In this document: positions 31,965 to 41,530 of the stretch, piece by piece
Numbering within the stretch: position 1 is the first letter of the stretch
How the letters are laid out: every line of letters begins with the position of its first letter
Source of the DNA: Streptomyces chattanoogensis
GTDB lineage: Bacteria; Actinomycetota; Actinomycetes; Streptomycetales; Streptomycetaceae
NCBI RefSeq assembly: GCF_001294335.1
Contig: NZ_LGKG01000207.1
Span: 248,001 to 312,000, forward strand
DNA: 64,000 nt
Direction: 5' to 3'
Position numbers and translations under genes: made by a program
Notes under the pieces: generated by a model
What the model saw: only the letters and a program-made list of their open reading frames with translations
The model's database searches: none
Told to the model about the DNA's origin: nothing

Positions 31965-32393
31965 TCAGCGTTCGTGTTCCACCATTCCCTTGAATTTCTG
32001 GAGATCGCTGCGGACTCCGTTCTCGATCGCGTGCACCTGGGCCAGACCCTTCGGGCCGCCGAACGAGTCCGTGATGGTGCTCGGCTCGTACTGGAAACGG
32101 GCCTGGACGCGGGTGTGCTGCTGGTCGATCGGCAGCAGCGAGACGCTGCCGGACAGCTCGGGACCGGTCGTCGTCTTCCACGACATGACCTTTTCCGTGG
32201 TGCGGTCGGTGATCTCAAGCTCGAGTTCCCGCGACGTGCCGCCGGCATCAAGGCCGAGATGCGTCCGTTTGCCCTCCAGATGGGCCTCACGGACGCCGTC
32301 CACATACTGCGGAATGCTGTCCACGCGGTGCAGACAGTCCCATGTCTTGTCGAGGGGCGCGCCAATGTCTATGTGCTCTTCGAGAGTGCTCAT
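31965..32393 (-). CDS. SRPBCC (polyketide cyclase/START-like) protein
   Basis: 142 residues. The SRPBCC fold is indicated by the opening EEHIDIGAPLDKTWDCL, the central Trp-containing strand KVMSWKTTTGPELSGSVSLL and the C-terminal helix IENGVRSDLQKFKGMVE. Proteins like this bind hydrophobic ligands or act as cyclases; nothing here points to one. ATG at 32393 has GAGGT upstream. It converges with grpE and is followed on its strand by no other gene. Confidence 0.78.
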   Translation of the reverse strand: MSTLEEHIDIGAPLDKTWDCLHRVDSIPQYVDGVREAHLEGKRTHLGLDAGGTSRELELEITDRTTEKVMSWKTTTGPELSGSVSLLPIDQQHTRVQARFQYEPSTITDSFGGPKGLAQVHAIENGVRSDLQKFKGMVEHER

Positions 32394-32426
32394 CAGGCAC
32401 CTCACAGCTCGGTTCACGGCTACGGG

Positions 32427-33413
32427 TTACGTCTCCAGGGTGCTCCGGGCGGGCAGCGGGGGCGACCCGAGTCGGACGCGGGCCGGTGATCGATCACTTC
32501 CGGCCGTCTGTTGCAGGGCGCTGCCTCGGCCGGCGAGGGCCTGCAGTGCGGCCTCGCGGACGTCGGCGGACGCATCCGTCAGGGCGCGGACGAGCACGTC
32601 GTCGTCGGACGGTGTCGGGCGGCGGCCCAGCATGATCACGGCTGTCCGGCGCACCTCGGGGGCGGGATCTCCGACGGCGGCGGCGCCGAGCAGCGACCGG
32701 ACGGCGGGTGTGAGGATCGGGGCGCGGCCCAGCCCCCGTGCGGCAACTTCCCGTAGAGCGGGGTCGGATGCATCACGGAGTATGGCGGCCATCGGGGGCT
32801 CGTCGTCCCGAAGAGCGACGTCGGGTGGGGCGCTGTGCATGCCGTTGCCGGTCTGGTCCAGCCATCTCTCGTACCAGTCCAGGAAGTCGGTGTCGTGGGT
32901 GAAGGAGGGCGCATCCACGTCGAATTCGAGGTTGACGTCGACGACGCGGCCGCGGGCGGGGCCGGTGACGACGAGCAGGGTGTAGAGGGAGCAGCCTCGG
33001 GTGGTGAGCGCGATGGTGCCGGGATAGGGCTCGGCGTCATCGTCGTCGAGCCAGGCGGGACCGAACGCGTGGTACCAGTCGGGGCCCGGTGCGGGGTCGG
33101 TGGGCGAGAGGGGGAAAGGCGTGCTGAGGTGGTCGGGCCGGATGGGGGCGCCGAGGACGACGTAGTCCCAGTCGTCCAAGTGCAGAAGGCCGGCGCCCGG
33201 GCCGATGCCGCCGTTGCCGATCGTGGTGAGGAAACTGCGGTAACACGGCGGCAGGCGGATACCGTACTGCTCCTCGAATGCCACCACGCGGGACTCCGGC
33301 ATCGGCGGGCCGAGGAGGACGCGGTGCGACTCCTCACGGATGGAGTGGGTTCGGCCGAGCAGATCGCGGACGGGGGCGAGCTTGGCGGCGATTCTGCGCA
33401 GACGTGCATCCAT
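32427..33413 (-). CDS. SMI1/KNR4-like protein with HEAT repeats
   Basis: 328 residues. Residues about 35-150 carry an SMI1/KNR4 pattern (VAFEEQYGIRLPPCYRSFLTTIGNGG, LLHLDDWDYVVLG), a fold frequent in immunity proteins against toxins. Residues about 215-305 hold two or three short HEAT-type repeats (DPALREVAARGLGRAP, PEVRRTAVIMLGRRP, ADVREAALQALAG). ATG at 33413 has AGGAG upstream. No toxin gene is adjacent, so an immunity role is only one option. Confidence 0.72.
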   Translation of the reverse strand: MDARLRRIAAKLAPVRDLLGRTHSIREESHRVLLGPPMPESRVVAFEEQYGIRLPPCYRSFLTTIGNGGIGPGAGLLHLDDWDYVVLGAPIRPDHLSTPFPLSPTDPAPGPDWYHAFGPAWLDDDDAEPYPGTIALTTRGCSLYTLLVVTGPARGRVVDVNLEFDVDAPSFTHDTDFLDWYERWLDQTGNGMHSAPPDVALRDDEPPMAAILRDASDPALREVAARGLGRAPILTPAVRSLLGAAAVGDPAPEVRRTAVIMLGRRPTPSDDDVLVRALTDASADVREAALQALAGRGSALQQTAGSDRSPARVRLGSPPLPARSTLET

Positions 33414-33510
33414 GCCGTATGAACTCCTGACGGCCCGCCCGGAGTTCCCCCTGCGGCCCGCGAAGGTGGGCGGGAGTAGCCTCACCGCTGACAGAAAGGG
33501 GTACGTGCCG

Positions 33511-33741
33511 ATGTTTTCGTCGCGTAGGGGAAAGGAACCGGGCCAAGGGTTCGCGCTCGGGTTCTCCATAGTGCGGCGTGGTTACGACCGCGCCCAGGTC
33601 GACGCCTATATCGAGCGCCTGGGCGGGGCCGAACCGCCAACGGTCCCGCCCGCCTTCGAGTTGGCGCGGCGGGGCTACGACCGTGGGCAGGTCGACGCCT
33701 ACCTCGCCGGGCGGACGGCGCGCGGGGGCCTTGAGAAGTAG
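33511..33741 (+). CDS. Small protein with two DivIVA-like motifs
   Basis: 76 residues containing the same motif twice: VRRGYDRAQVDAYIERL at about 23-39 and ARRGYDRGQVDAYLAGR at about 53-69. Each resembles the N-terminal membrane-targeting motif of DivIVA (GYD..QVD.FL), but there is no long coiled coil. GTG at 33505 is an alternative start. A role at cell poles or hyphal tips is only an inference from the motif. Confidence 0.6.
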   Translation: MFSSRRGKEPGQGFALGFSIVRRGYDRAQVDAYIERLGGAEPPTVPPAFELARRGYDRGQVDAYLAGRTARGGLEK

Positions 33742-33763
33742 GAGGGGTGCGGGCGGAATCCGG

Positions 33764-35622
33764 TCAGCCGACGTGGACGCGGGGGCGGCGGGCCCGGTCG
33801 GGTTCGGCCTCGCGCAGGACCTCGCGGGTGACGGGGGCGACTTCGCCCTGGCCGAAGAGGAAGAAGCGCAGGAACTGCGCGAAGGGGCTGCCCTCGGTCC
33901 ATTCGAAGTAGATGTGCGGGCGTTGTCCGGTGGTGTCCCGTACGTGCAGGAGCAGCGCGGCGAGGGCGTTGGAGATGGTGGAGCTGTCCAGGCACAGGAT
34001 GCGGTAGCGGCCGTGCAGGACCTCGCCGCGGACCCGTAGCTCGCTCTCGAATTCGGAGGGGTCGCCGACGGTGACCTCGACGAAGACGAGGTCGTCCTCG
34101 GACGGGAGGTCGTTGTCGGTGCGGATCTGCTGGAGCTTGTCGCGGTATTCGGCCACGTCTCGCTGGTCGGGCTCGTTGGCGATGAAGCGGATGCCGCGCC
34201 CGTCGACGTCGCGCCGGGCGATGTCGCGGATGAACTGTTCTGCGGTGTCGTCGAGGACCACGCTGGTCACCCGCAGTTCGAAGGCGCGGGCGACGCGGGA
34301 GAGGAACGAGAGCAGGATGATGCCGGCGATGAAGCAGGCGCCGATCTTCACACCGTCCGGCCGCTCGATGACGTTCGCGACGGTGGTGTAGAGGAAGACG
34401 AGAGAGATCGCGGCGAAGCCGAGGGTCCAGCCGCGCTGGCGGGCGCGGCGGGCGGCGATGGTCACGGCGATGGCGGCGGAGCTGATCAGGACGAGGACGC
34501 CGGTGGCGTAGGCACCGCCCTGGGCGTCGACGTCGGCGTCGAAGATCCAGGTCACCAGGAACGCGACGAGGGTGAAGACCAGCACCATCGGACGTACCGC
34601 GCGCGCCCAGTGCGGCGCCATGCCGTAGCGGGGGAGATAGCGCGGCATGAGGTTGAGGAGTCCGGCCATCGCGGAGGCGCCGGCGAACCAGAGGATGGCG
34701 ATGGTGGAGATGTCGTAGACGGTGCCGAAGGCGGAGCCCAGGTATGCGTGGGCGAGGTAGGCCAGGGCGCGCCCGTTGGCCTCGCCGCCCGGCTTGAAGG
34801 CGTCCGCCGGGATGAGCAGGGTGGTGATGAAGCTGGTGATGATCAAGAAGACGCTCATGATCACGGCGGCGGTGGTGAGCAGCTTCTTCGTGCCCCGGAT
34901 CCGGCCCGCGGGGCGGTCGTCGGTGTCGTCGGGGTCTCCCTCGACATGCGGCATGACCGCGACCCCGGTCTCGAAGCCGGACAGGCCCAGCGCAAGCTTC
35001 GGGAAGACCAGCAGGGCCACGCCGACCATCGCGACAACGTTGCCGTGCTGGGCGGTGAGGGCGTGGGACCAGTCGGTGACGACGTGCGGGGCGCTGGCGA
35101 CGTGCCACAGTCCGACGACGACCACGACGGCGTTCAGCGCGAGATAGAGGCCCACCAGGGCGACCGCCACGCCGACGGCTTCCAGGAAGCCCTTGAGGAA
35201 GACCGCGCCGAGCAGGGCGACCAGGACGAGGGTGATGAGCACCTGCTGGTGGTGCAGGGTGCTGGTCAGGTGCGGGTTCTCCACCAGGTGGGTGGAGGCG
35301 TCGGCCGCCGACAGGGTGATGGTGATGAGGAAGTCGGTGGCGGCGAAGCCCAGCAGCGTCAGGACGAACAGCTTGCCCTTCCAGACAGCAGACCGGCGGC
35401 GAGGGCGGCGATGCCCGGCTGATAGCCGAGGGTGGAGAAGTAGTCCACACCCGTCAGGCACATCACCCGCCACCATCGCTGCCCCTTGTGGGCGGGCTCG
35501 GGCCGGGGCTGTGCGCCCTGCTGATGCTTGGCGATGTCCGCCAGGCCTTCCAGCATCCACGCCCGCAGGCGATGTCGCATCGAGGTGCCGGCCGGGGAGG
35601 CGGGCGGGGCGGGGGTGGCCAT
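33764..35622 (-). pseudogene. APC family amino acid permease, broken by a deletion with frameshift
   Basis: Two reading frames make one gene. The first, from ATG 35622 (AGGAG upstream), encodes the N-terminal tail and the first helix start ([23 protein letters not shown]), then leaves frame and stops at 35359. The second resumes near 35383 with [24 protein letters not shown] and continues through the remaining helices to a soluble domain ending at 33764. The two parts do not abut in the intact family: the segment between, about 40-50 residues covering roughly helix 2, is missing. Both parts look otherwise well preserved, so the break is recent or an assembly error. Confidence 0.78.
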
Positions 35623-35777
35623 GCGGGTGCTCCTGACGTACCGCTACAGCTTTCGGCCATCGGGGAGACGGCCAGGTCAGCGTACGCAACAGGGGTGGGT
35701 GCGGCCGGCGGCGGCAGGCCGCTGCCGCGGCGGGGCAGCGTTTGCCCGCCGTACCCCGCCGGCGCCACGCTGGAGGC

Positions 35778-36815
35778 ATGGCAGCCGCCTCCGCTCCGGA
35801 CGTTCCCGATGCGCTGTCCGGCTGGGCCGTCGAGCGGCCCGGTCCGGTGGCGTCCGGGCCGCTGGCGGCGGTGCGGCGTGCCCTTCCCGCACCGGGGCAC
35901 GGCGAGCTGCTGCTGAGGGTGGAGGCGTGCGGGGTGTGCCGTACGGATCTGCATCTGGCGGAGGGGGATCTGCCGCCGCACCGGCCGTCGACGGTGCCGG
36001 GGCACGAGATCGTCGGGCGGGTGGTCGCGGCCGGGCCGGGTGTGACGCGGTTCCGCATCGGCGACCGGGCCGGCGGGGCCTGGCTGCGGGGGACCTGCGG
36101 CAGCTGCCGGTACTGCCGGGCGGGCCGGGAGAACCTCTGCCCGGCGTCCCGCTACACGGGGTGGGACACGGACGGCGGGTTCGCCGATGCGGCCCTGCTG
36201 CCCGCGGATTACGCCTATCCGCTCCCCGACGACCGGAGCGCCACGGAGCTGGCGCCGCTGCTGTGCGCGGGGATCATCGGCTACCGGGCGCTGCGGCGCA
36301 GTGCGCTGCCGCCCGGCGGGCGGCTGGGGATCTACGGATTCGGTGCCTCGGCGCATCTGGCCGCGCAGGTCGCGCTGGCCGAGGGGGCCACCGTCCATGT
36401 GCTGACCCGGTCCGCGCAGGCGCGTCAACTCGCCCTGGAGCTGGGCGCGTCCTCGGCCGGTGACGCCTACGGCCGGCCGCCCGAACCGCTGGACTCGGCC
36501 ATCCTCTTCGCACCGGTCGGCGACCTGGTGCCGGTGGCTCTGGAAGCCCTGGACCGGTCGGGCACCCTGGCCGTCGCCGGTATTCACCTCAGCGACATCC
36601 CCCCGCTCACCTACCGGAGCCATCTCTTCTACGAGCGGAATCTGCGCAGCGTCACCTCCAATACGCGCGAGGACGGCCGGGAGTTCCTGGCGACGGCGGC
36701 GCGGATCGGCATCCGGGTCACGGTCAGTCCGTATCCGCTCGACCGGGCTCCGGAGGCGCTGGCCGATCTGGCGGGCGACCGGGTGCAGGGGGCCGCCGTC
36801 CTGGTGCCCGGCTGA
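35778..36815 (+). CDS. Zinc-dependent alcohol dehydrogenase
   Basis: 345 residues of the medium-chain dehydrogenase family. Catalytic zinc ligands are in CGVCRTDLH and PGHE; structural zinc ligands are the four Cys of [17 protein letters not shown]. The NAD-binding loop is [14 protein letters not shown] at about 188-201, resembling AdhA-type alcohol dehydrogenases of mycobacteria. GGAGG lies almost against the ATG at 35778, so the start is a little unsure. It is divergent from the broken permease gene. Confidence 0.85.
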   Translation: MAAASAPDVPDALSGWAVERPGPVASGPLAAVRRALPAPGHGELLLRVEACGVCRTDLHLAEGDLPPHRPSTVPGHEIVGRVVAAGPGVTRFRIGDRAGGAWLRGTCGSCRYCRAGRENLCPASRYTGWDTDGGFADAALLPADYAYPLPDDRSATELAPLLCAGIIGYRALRRSALPPGGRLGIYGFGASAHLAAQVALAEGATVHVLTRSAQARQLALELGASSAGDAYGRPPEPLDSAILFAPVGDLVPVALEALDRSGTLAVAGIHLSDIPPLTYRSHLFYERNLRSVTSNTREDGREFLATAARIGIRVTVSPYPLDRAPEALADLAGDRVQGAAVLVPG

Positions 36816-37133
36816 TCCCGTTCCATTGCCTTGATCGCCGGCCGTCGGCCCAAGGGGCGGTACCTCATCGTGCGGAGCCCGGCCTCGCTGACGGGACGTC
36901 AATCCGCCTGGAGTCGGCCCCTGCGGCGGACGAGGTCCCGCGACATCGGCACCCCCGGCCGCGGACCGCGTCGTACGGGGCGTTCCCCGGCCTCGCCGCG
37001 CTGCCGGCCGGGCATTTCGCCGCACATGCCGTGGACCGCTTGCGCGGGCTCCCGACTAGCTCCCCGCTCCCCCGATGCCGCACCATGGGAGTGAGGCGAT
37101 AAATGGCGAAATGTCCGATTAGGTGGGGCCGGG
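36816..37133. other. 318-bp intergenic region without a gene
   Basis: Both strands were read. Open frames here have poor start sites and no recognisable motif. AT-rich sequence near 37098-37120 could hold the promoter of the phosphatase gene. No terminator hairpin could be singled out. Confidence 0.5.
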
Positions 37134-39623
37134 GTGGACACCCCGGCCCCGAGGGCGGATACGGCGACCGTGGCTTACGACGACGGCTTCCCGCGTACGG
37201 AGGCGGTGCGATCAGTGACCGCGCGGGTCCTTGGGTCTTCCGGGACTGAGCTGACCGCCGTCTATGTGCCGGCCGAAGGGGACGGCGATCTCCAGCTGGC
37301 CGAGACGGTCGGAGGCGCCGGTGTCCCCTCCGGACTGCCGGCGCGCTGTGCGCTGTCCGGCGACTCCCCGATCGCCACGGCCTTCCGCACCGGGCGAACG
37401 CTGTGGCTGGGGCCGGCGGAAGGCGCAGCGAACGCCCCGATGGGCGTGCTGCCGCTGGGCGGCGATGCCCAGCGGCTGGGCTGCCTGGTCGTCGTGGACA
37501 AGGCCACGGACGCCTTCGGCCCCGACCGGCGCAGCCTGCTGGAGCTGCATGCCGAGCAGGTGGCGGCGGGGCTGGAGGCGCTGGCGGTCCGGGTGGTCGG
37601 GCGGCCGCAGGCGCCGAGGGCGGGACGGCTGGGGCCGGGGCTGGACACGCTGCGGGGCGGCGCGTTCACGCTCGGGCTGAGCACCGGGCGGATCGACGCG
37701 GATGCGCAGGTGCTGGAGCTGTTCGGCATCGCGCCGGAGGAGTTCGACGGGCGGGTGGAGACGCTGCTGGCGCGCACCGCCCCGGACGATGTGCCGGCGC
37801 TGATGGCCATCGTGGAGCCGGGCCGGCTGCCCTCGCCGGGCCAGCAGCTGTCCTTCCGTATCCGCCGGCACAATGGCGAGCTGCGCTGGCTGAGCCTGCG
37901 CTGCCGGGTGCCGGCCGCCGCCGACGGCACGCCCGAGCGGGTGCTGGGCGTGGTCGCCGATGCCGCGTATCTGCGGCCCAGCGCCGACGAGGTCGCCATT
38001 GTGCGGCGGCTGTCGGCGGCGCTGGCCGGGGCGACCACCATCCGGGAGGTGAGCCGGGTGGTGGTCGAGGCCCTGCGGGCGCCGCTGGCGGCCGGCCGGG
38101 TGGCGGTCGCCGAGCTGGAGGCCGACCGGTTCGTGGTCACCGTCCTCGATCCCCCGGAGCCCGGTGCCTGGCCCGAGGAGTGGCGCTCGGAGTGGCGGTC
38201 CGAATGGCCCGACGCGGCCCGCCACCGGCTGCCCACGCTGGAGGCCGCGCTACGGGCCGGGCATGTGGCGCTGTGGCCCCCGGGCGCCGCCCTCGAACCC
38301 GGTCTCGCCGGCATCGGCCCCGGCGGCCTCGCCGTACTGCCGCTGCCGGCCGACGGCCGGATGGTCGGGGTGTGCCTGGTCGGCTGGGAGCAGGAGCACC
38401 GGTTCGGGCCCGAGGAACGCTCGCTGCTGACCGCGACCGCGGGTCTTGCCGGGCAGGCGCTGGTCCGTGCGCATGCGCTGGACGCCGGGCACGAGCTGAC
38501 CACGATGCTCCAGCGCAGCCTGCTGCCCCGCAAACTGCCGAAGCTGCCGGGCGGGGTGGCCGCCGCCCGCTATCTGCCCGCCACCGTGGGGCTCGAGGTC
38601 GGCGGCGACTGGTACGACGTCATTCCGCTCTCGGACGGCCATGTCGCGCTGGTCATCGGTGATGTGGAGGGGCACAGCGCGGGCGCCGCCACGATCATGG
38701 GCCAGATGCGCACCGCGATCAGGGCGTACGCGGTCGAGGGCCACCCGCCCGATGTGGTGGTCGCCCACACCAACCGGCTGCTCGTCGGCATGGAGACGGA
38801 CCTCTTCGCCACCTGCTGCTATGTCGATCTGGACATGGAGGAGGGCATCGCCTGGTTCGTCCGGGCCGGGCATCTGCCGCCGTTGCTGCGGCACCCCGAC
38901 GGCAGCACCGAGGAGATGGCGATCGCCGGCGGGCCCCCGCTCGGGGTGGTCGCGGACGGCGAATTCCCGCTGACCGAGGTGGGGCTGGCCCCCGGCACCG
39001 TACTGGCCCTGTTCACCGACGGGCTGGCGGAGTCGGCGCACCTCCCGCTCGAGCACGGGCTGCGCAGGGTGCGCGAGGTGTTCGGCGCGGCCGATCCGGG
39101 CGATGCCGGGCGGGTCGCGGACGATCTGCTCGGCAGCGCGAAGCACCGCCACGACGATGTGGCGGTGCTGGTCCTGCGCTACGACGGGATGCGGGTCCGC
39201 CCCACCCGGGCCCGCTGGGCGGTGTGGCGACTCCCGGACGCGGTGATGCACGCCCGCCGGTTCACCGCGCGCACGCTGCGCTCGTGGCAGGTGACGGAGG
39301 AGATGGACGTCGCCCTGCTGGTGGTGTCCGAGCTGGTCACCAATGCCATCGCGCACACCCAGGGCGAGGTGCTGCTGGATCTGACGCTGGCCGCGGACCG
39401 GCTGCGGATCGCCGTGAACGACGCCTCGCCGCGGGCCCCGGTCAAACCCGTGAGCGTGGACTGGGAGTCGACCGGCGGCCGCGGGCTGCTGCTCGTCGAG
39501 GCGATGTCGGTGGCCTGGGGCTCGGTACCGCTGAGCGGCGGCAAGCAGGTGTGGAGCGAGATCGGCCTGCAGCCCGGCGAACGGATCGCCCGGGGCGGCG
39601 CCGGCGGCCCGGCGGAAGGGTGA
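37134..39623 (+). CDS. SpoIIE-type PP2C phosphatase with GAF, PAS and HATPase domains
   Basis: 829 residues with five modules: GAF at about 20-160, PAS at about 170-285, a second GAF at about 295-450, a PP2C/SpoIIE phosphatase at about 480-685 (GGDWYDVIPLSDGHVALVIGDVEGHS, FTDGLAE, HRHDDVAVLVLR) and an anti-sigma-type HATPase at about 705-820 (VSELVTNAIAH, GGRGLLLVEAM). Such proteins act in partner-switching: the phosphatase dephosphorylates an anti-sigma antagonist and the kinase-like part phosphorylates it. GTG start with GGGG upstream. It ends only 14 bases before the sugar transporter gene, so it may be cotranscribed with it. Confidence 0.87.
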   Translation: MDTPAPRADTATVAYDDGFPRTEAVRSVTARVLGSSGTELTAVYVPAEGDGDLQLAETVGGAGVPSGLPARCALSGDSPIATAFRTGRTLWLGPAEGAANAPMGVLPLGGDAQRLGCLVVVDKATDAFGPDRRSLLELHAEQVAAGLEALAVRVVGRPQAPRAGRLGPGLDTLRGGAFTLGLSTGRIDADAQVLELFGIAPEEFDGRVETLLARTAPDDVPALMAIVEPGRLPSPGQQLSFRIRRHNGELRWLSLRCRVPAAADGTPERVLGVVADAAYLRPSADEVAIVRRLSAALAGATTIREVSRVVVEALRAPLAAGRVAVAELEADRFVVTVLDPPEPGAWPEEWRSEWRSEWPDAARHRLPTLEAALRAGHVALWPPGAALEPGLAGIGPGGLAVLPLPADGRMVGVCLVGWEQEHRFGPEERSLLTATAGLAGQALVRAHALDAGHELTTMLQRSLLPRKLPKLPGGVAAARYLPATVGLEVGGDWYDVIPLSDGHVALVIGDVEGHSAGAATIMGQMRTAIRAYAVEGHPPDVVVAHTNRLLVGMETDLFATCCYVDLDMEEGIAWFVRAGHLPPLLRHPDGSTEEMAIAGGPPLGVVADGEFPLTEVGLAPGTVLALFTDGLAESAHLPLEHGLRRVREVFGAADPGDAGRVADDLLGSAKHRHDDVAVLVLRYDGMRVRPTRARWAVWRLPDAVMHARRFTARTLRSWQVTEEMDVALLVVSELVTNAIAHTQGEVLLDLTLAADRLRIAVNDASPRAPVKPVSVDWESTGGRGLLLVEAMSVAWGSVPLSGGKQVWSEIGLQPGERIARGGAGGPAEG

Positions 39624-39637
39624 GGAGGTTGCCCGAG

Positions 39638-40738
39638 GTGAACGCTCGTCTGCGCGGTACGGCCGCCGTCCTCGCCGGGCTGTGTCTGCTCGCCGGCCCG
39701 GTGGCCTGCGGGGAGGCCGGCGGCGGGCATGTGCCGGGCGGACCCGCCTCCGGCGGCGCCCCGCGGATCGGGGTGCTGTTCCCGGACGACAACTGGCGCT
39801 TCCGTCACTTCGACAAGCCGCTGATCAAGAAGCAGATCCATGAGCTGTGCCCCGAGTGCAAGGTGGAGGCCGTGAATTCGCAGCACGATGTGGCCACCCA
39901 GCAGGCGCAGATGGACGCGATGATCACCAAGCGGGTGGACGCACTGATCCTCGACGCCAACGACCCCAAAGCGATGCGCACCCCGGTCGAGAACGCGCAC
40001 CGCGCGGGCATCCCGGTCGTCGCGTACGACCGCCTCGCGGAAGGGCCCATCTCGGGCTATGTCTCCTTCGACGGCGCGAAGGTCGGACGGCTGCAGGGCG
40101 AGGCGCTGCTCAAGGCGCTCGGCAAGAAGGCGCACGGCGGCCAGATCGTCATGATGAACGGCGCCGCGACGGACCCCAACTCGGCCTGGTTCAGGCAGGG
40201 CGCGCTGTCCGTCCTCCAGGGCAAGGTGCGGATCGGCAAGGCGTACAACACCGCAGGCTGGCGCCCCGAGTTCGCCAACGCCAATATGTCCGCCGCCATC
40301 GCGGCGCTGGGTGCCGACCGGATCGACGGCGTCCTCTCGGCCAACGACGGCCTGGCCGCCGGCATCATCTCCGCCCTGAAGGCCGCCAAGATCGATCCGC
40401 TGCCCCCGGTCACCGGCCAGGACGCCGAGATCGCCGCCATTCAGCGCATCCTCGTCGGCGAGCAGTACATGACCGTCCTCAAACCCTTCAAGCCCGAGGC
40501 CGACGGCGCCGCCACCATGGCCGTCGCGCTGGCCCGCGGCAAGACGCTCGGCGGCATCGCCACGCACAAGGTCGACAGCCCCACCACACGCGGCATCCCG
40601 GCGGTGCTGCTCACCCCCGTCCCGGTGACCGTGCACACCATCAAGGACACCGTCATCAAGAACGGGATGTACACGATCGATCAGATCTGCACGCCGAAAT
40701 TCGCGGCAGCCTGCGCGAAGGCGGGGCTCACCAGGTAA
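39638..40738 (+). CDS. Sugar ABC transporter substrate-binding lipoprotein (XylF-like)
   Basis: 366 residues. A signal ends AGPVACG, giving a lipidated Cys near residue 23. The periplasmic-binding type 1 fold has GVLFPDDNWRFRHFDKPLI, SQHDVATQQAQMDAMITKRVDALILDANDP and GVLSANDGLAAGII, close to D-xylose and ribose binding proteins. GTG at 39638 has GAGGAGG nine bases upstream. It is the first gene of an ATP-binding protein and permease operon. Sugar specificity is not certain. Confidence 0.85.
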   Translation: MNARLRGTAAVLAGLCLLAGPVACGEAGGGHVPGGPASGGAPRIGVLFPDDNWRFRHFDKPLIKKQIHELCPECKVEAVNSQHDVATQQAQMDAMITKRVDALILDANDPKAMRTPVENAHRAGIPVVAYDRLAEGPISGYVSFDGAKVGRLQGEALLKALGKKAHGGQIVMMNGAATDPNSAWFRQGALSVLQGKVRIGKAYNTAGWRPEFANANMSAAIAALGADRIDGVLSANDGLAAGIISALKAAKIDPLPPVTGQDAEIAAIQRILVGEQYMTVLKPFKPEADGAATMAVALARGKTLGGIATHKVDSPTTRGIPAVLLTPVPVTVHTIKDTVIKNGMYTIDQICTPKFAAACAKAGLTR

Positions 40739-40750
40739 GGCAGGTACCCC

Positions 40751-41530
40751 ATGTCAGCACCGCCCTTGCTGGCGCTGCGCGGAATCTTCAAGCGGTTCGG
40801 CGCCGTCCATGCCCTCGCGGACGTCGAGCTGGAGATCCGCGGCGGTCAGGTCGTCGCGCTCGTGGGGGACAACGGCGCGGGCAAGTCCACGCTGGTCAAG
40901 GTGATCGCCGGGGTCGACCCCGCCGATGCGGGGGTCATCGAGTGGGAGGGCCGGCCGGTGCACATCGGCCGGCCGCACGAGGCCCAGGACCTGGGGATCG
41001 CCACCGTCTACCAGGACCTCGCGCTGTGCGACAACCTCGATGTGGTCGGCAATGTCTTCCTCGGCCGCGAGATTCAGCGGCGCGGTCTCCTGGACGAGGT
41101 GGAGATGGAGCGCCGCACCCTGCAGCTGCTGGAGAGCCTCGCCATCCGGTTGCCGAGCGTGCGCCTCCCGGTCGCCTCGCTGTCCGGCGGCCAGCGGCAG
41201 ACCGTTGCGATCTCCCGCTCGCTTCTCGGCGAACCCAAACTCGTCCTGCTCGACGAGCCCACCGCGTCCCTGGGCATCGAGCAGACCGCCCAGGTCCTCG
41301 ACCTCGTCGAGCAGCTGCGGGAACGCGGCCACGGCGTGCTGCTGATCAGCCACAACATGGGGGACATCAAGGCCGTCGCGGACTGGATCGCCGTACTGCG
41401 GCTGGGCCGCAACAACGGCTTCTTCGATGTGACGACCACGTCCCACGAGCAGATCATCGCCTCCATCACCGGTGCGTCCGACAACGCCGTGACGCGCCGT
41501 GCGACACCGGGCTGGGAGGTGGAGACATGA
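40751..41530 (+). CDS. Sugar ABC transporter ATP-binding protein, single-domain
   Basis: 259 residues. Walker A GDNGAGKSTL, Q-loop TVYQDLALCDN, signature LSGGQRQTVAISRSL, Walker B LVLLDEPTASLGI and switch His in LLISHN are all seen. XylG and RbsA proteins usually carry two such domains (about 500 residues); this one has one, as in FrcA-like importers. ATG at 40751 is 12 bases after the binding protein stop. Its own stop overlaps the permease ATG. Confidence 0.87.
   Translation: MSAPPLLALRGIFKRFGAVHALADVELEIRGGQVVALVGDNGAGKSTLVKVIAGVDPADAGVIEWEGRPVHIGRPHEAQDLGIATVYQDLALCDNLDVVGNVFLGREIQRRGLLDEVEMERRTLQLLESLAIRLPSVRLPVASLSGGQRQTVAISRSLLGEPKLVLLDEPTASLGIEQTAQVLDLVEQLRERGHGVLLISHNMGDIKAVADWIAVLRLGRNNGFFDVTTTSHEQIIASITGASDNAVTRRATPGWEVET

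Noticed and set aside
39847..41500. A long plus-strand frame running into the permease gene from upstream
   Set aside because: Only the part from 41527 is coding; the upstream part is out of frame with the binding protein and ATPase genes.
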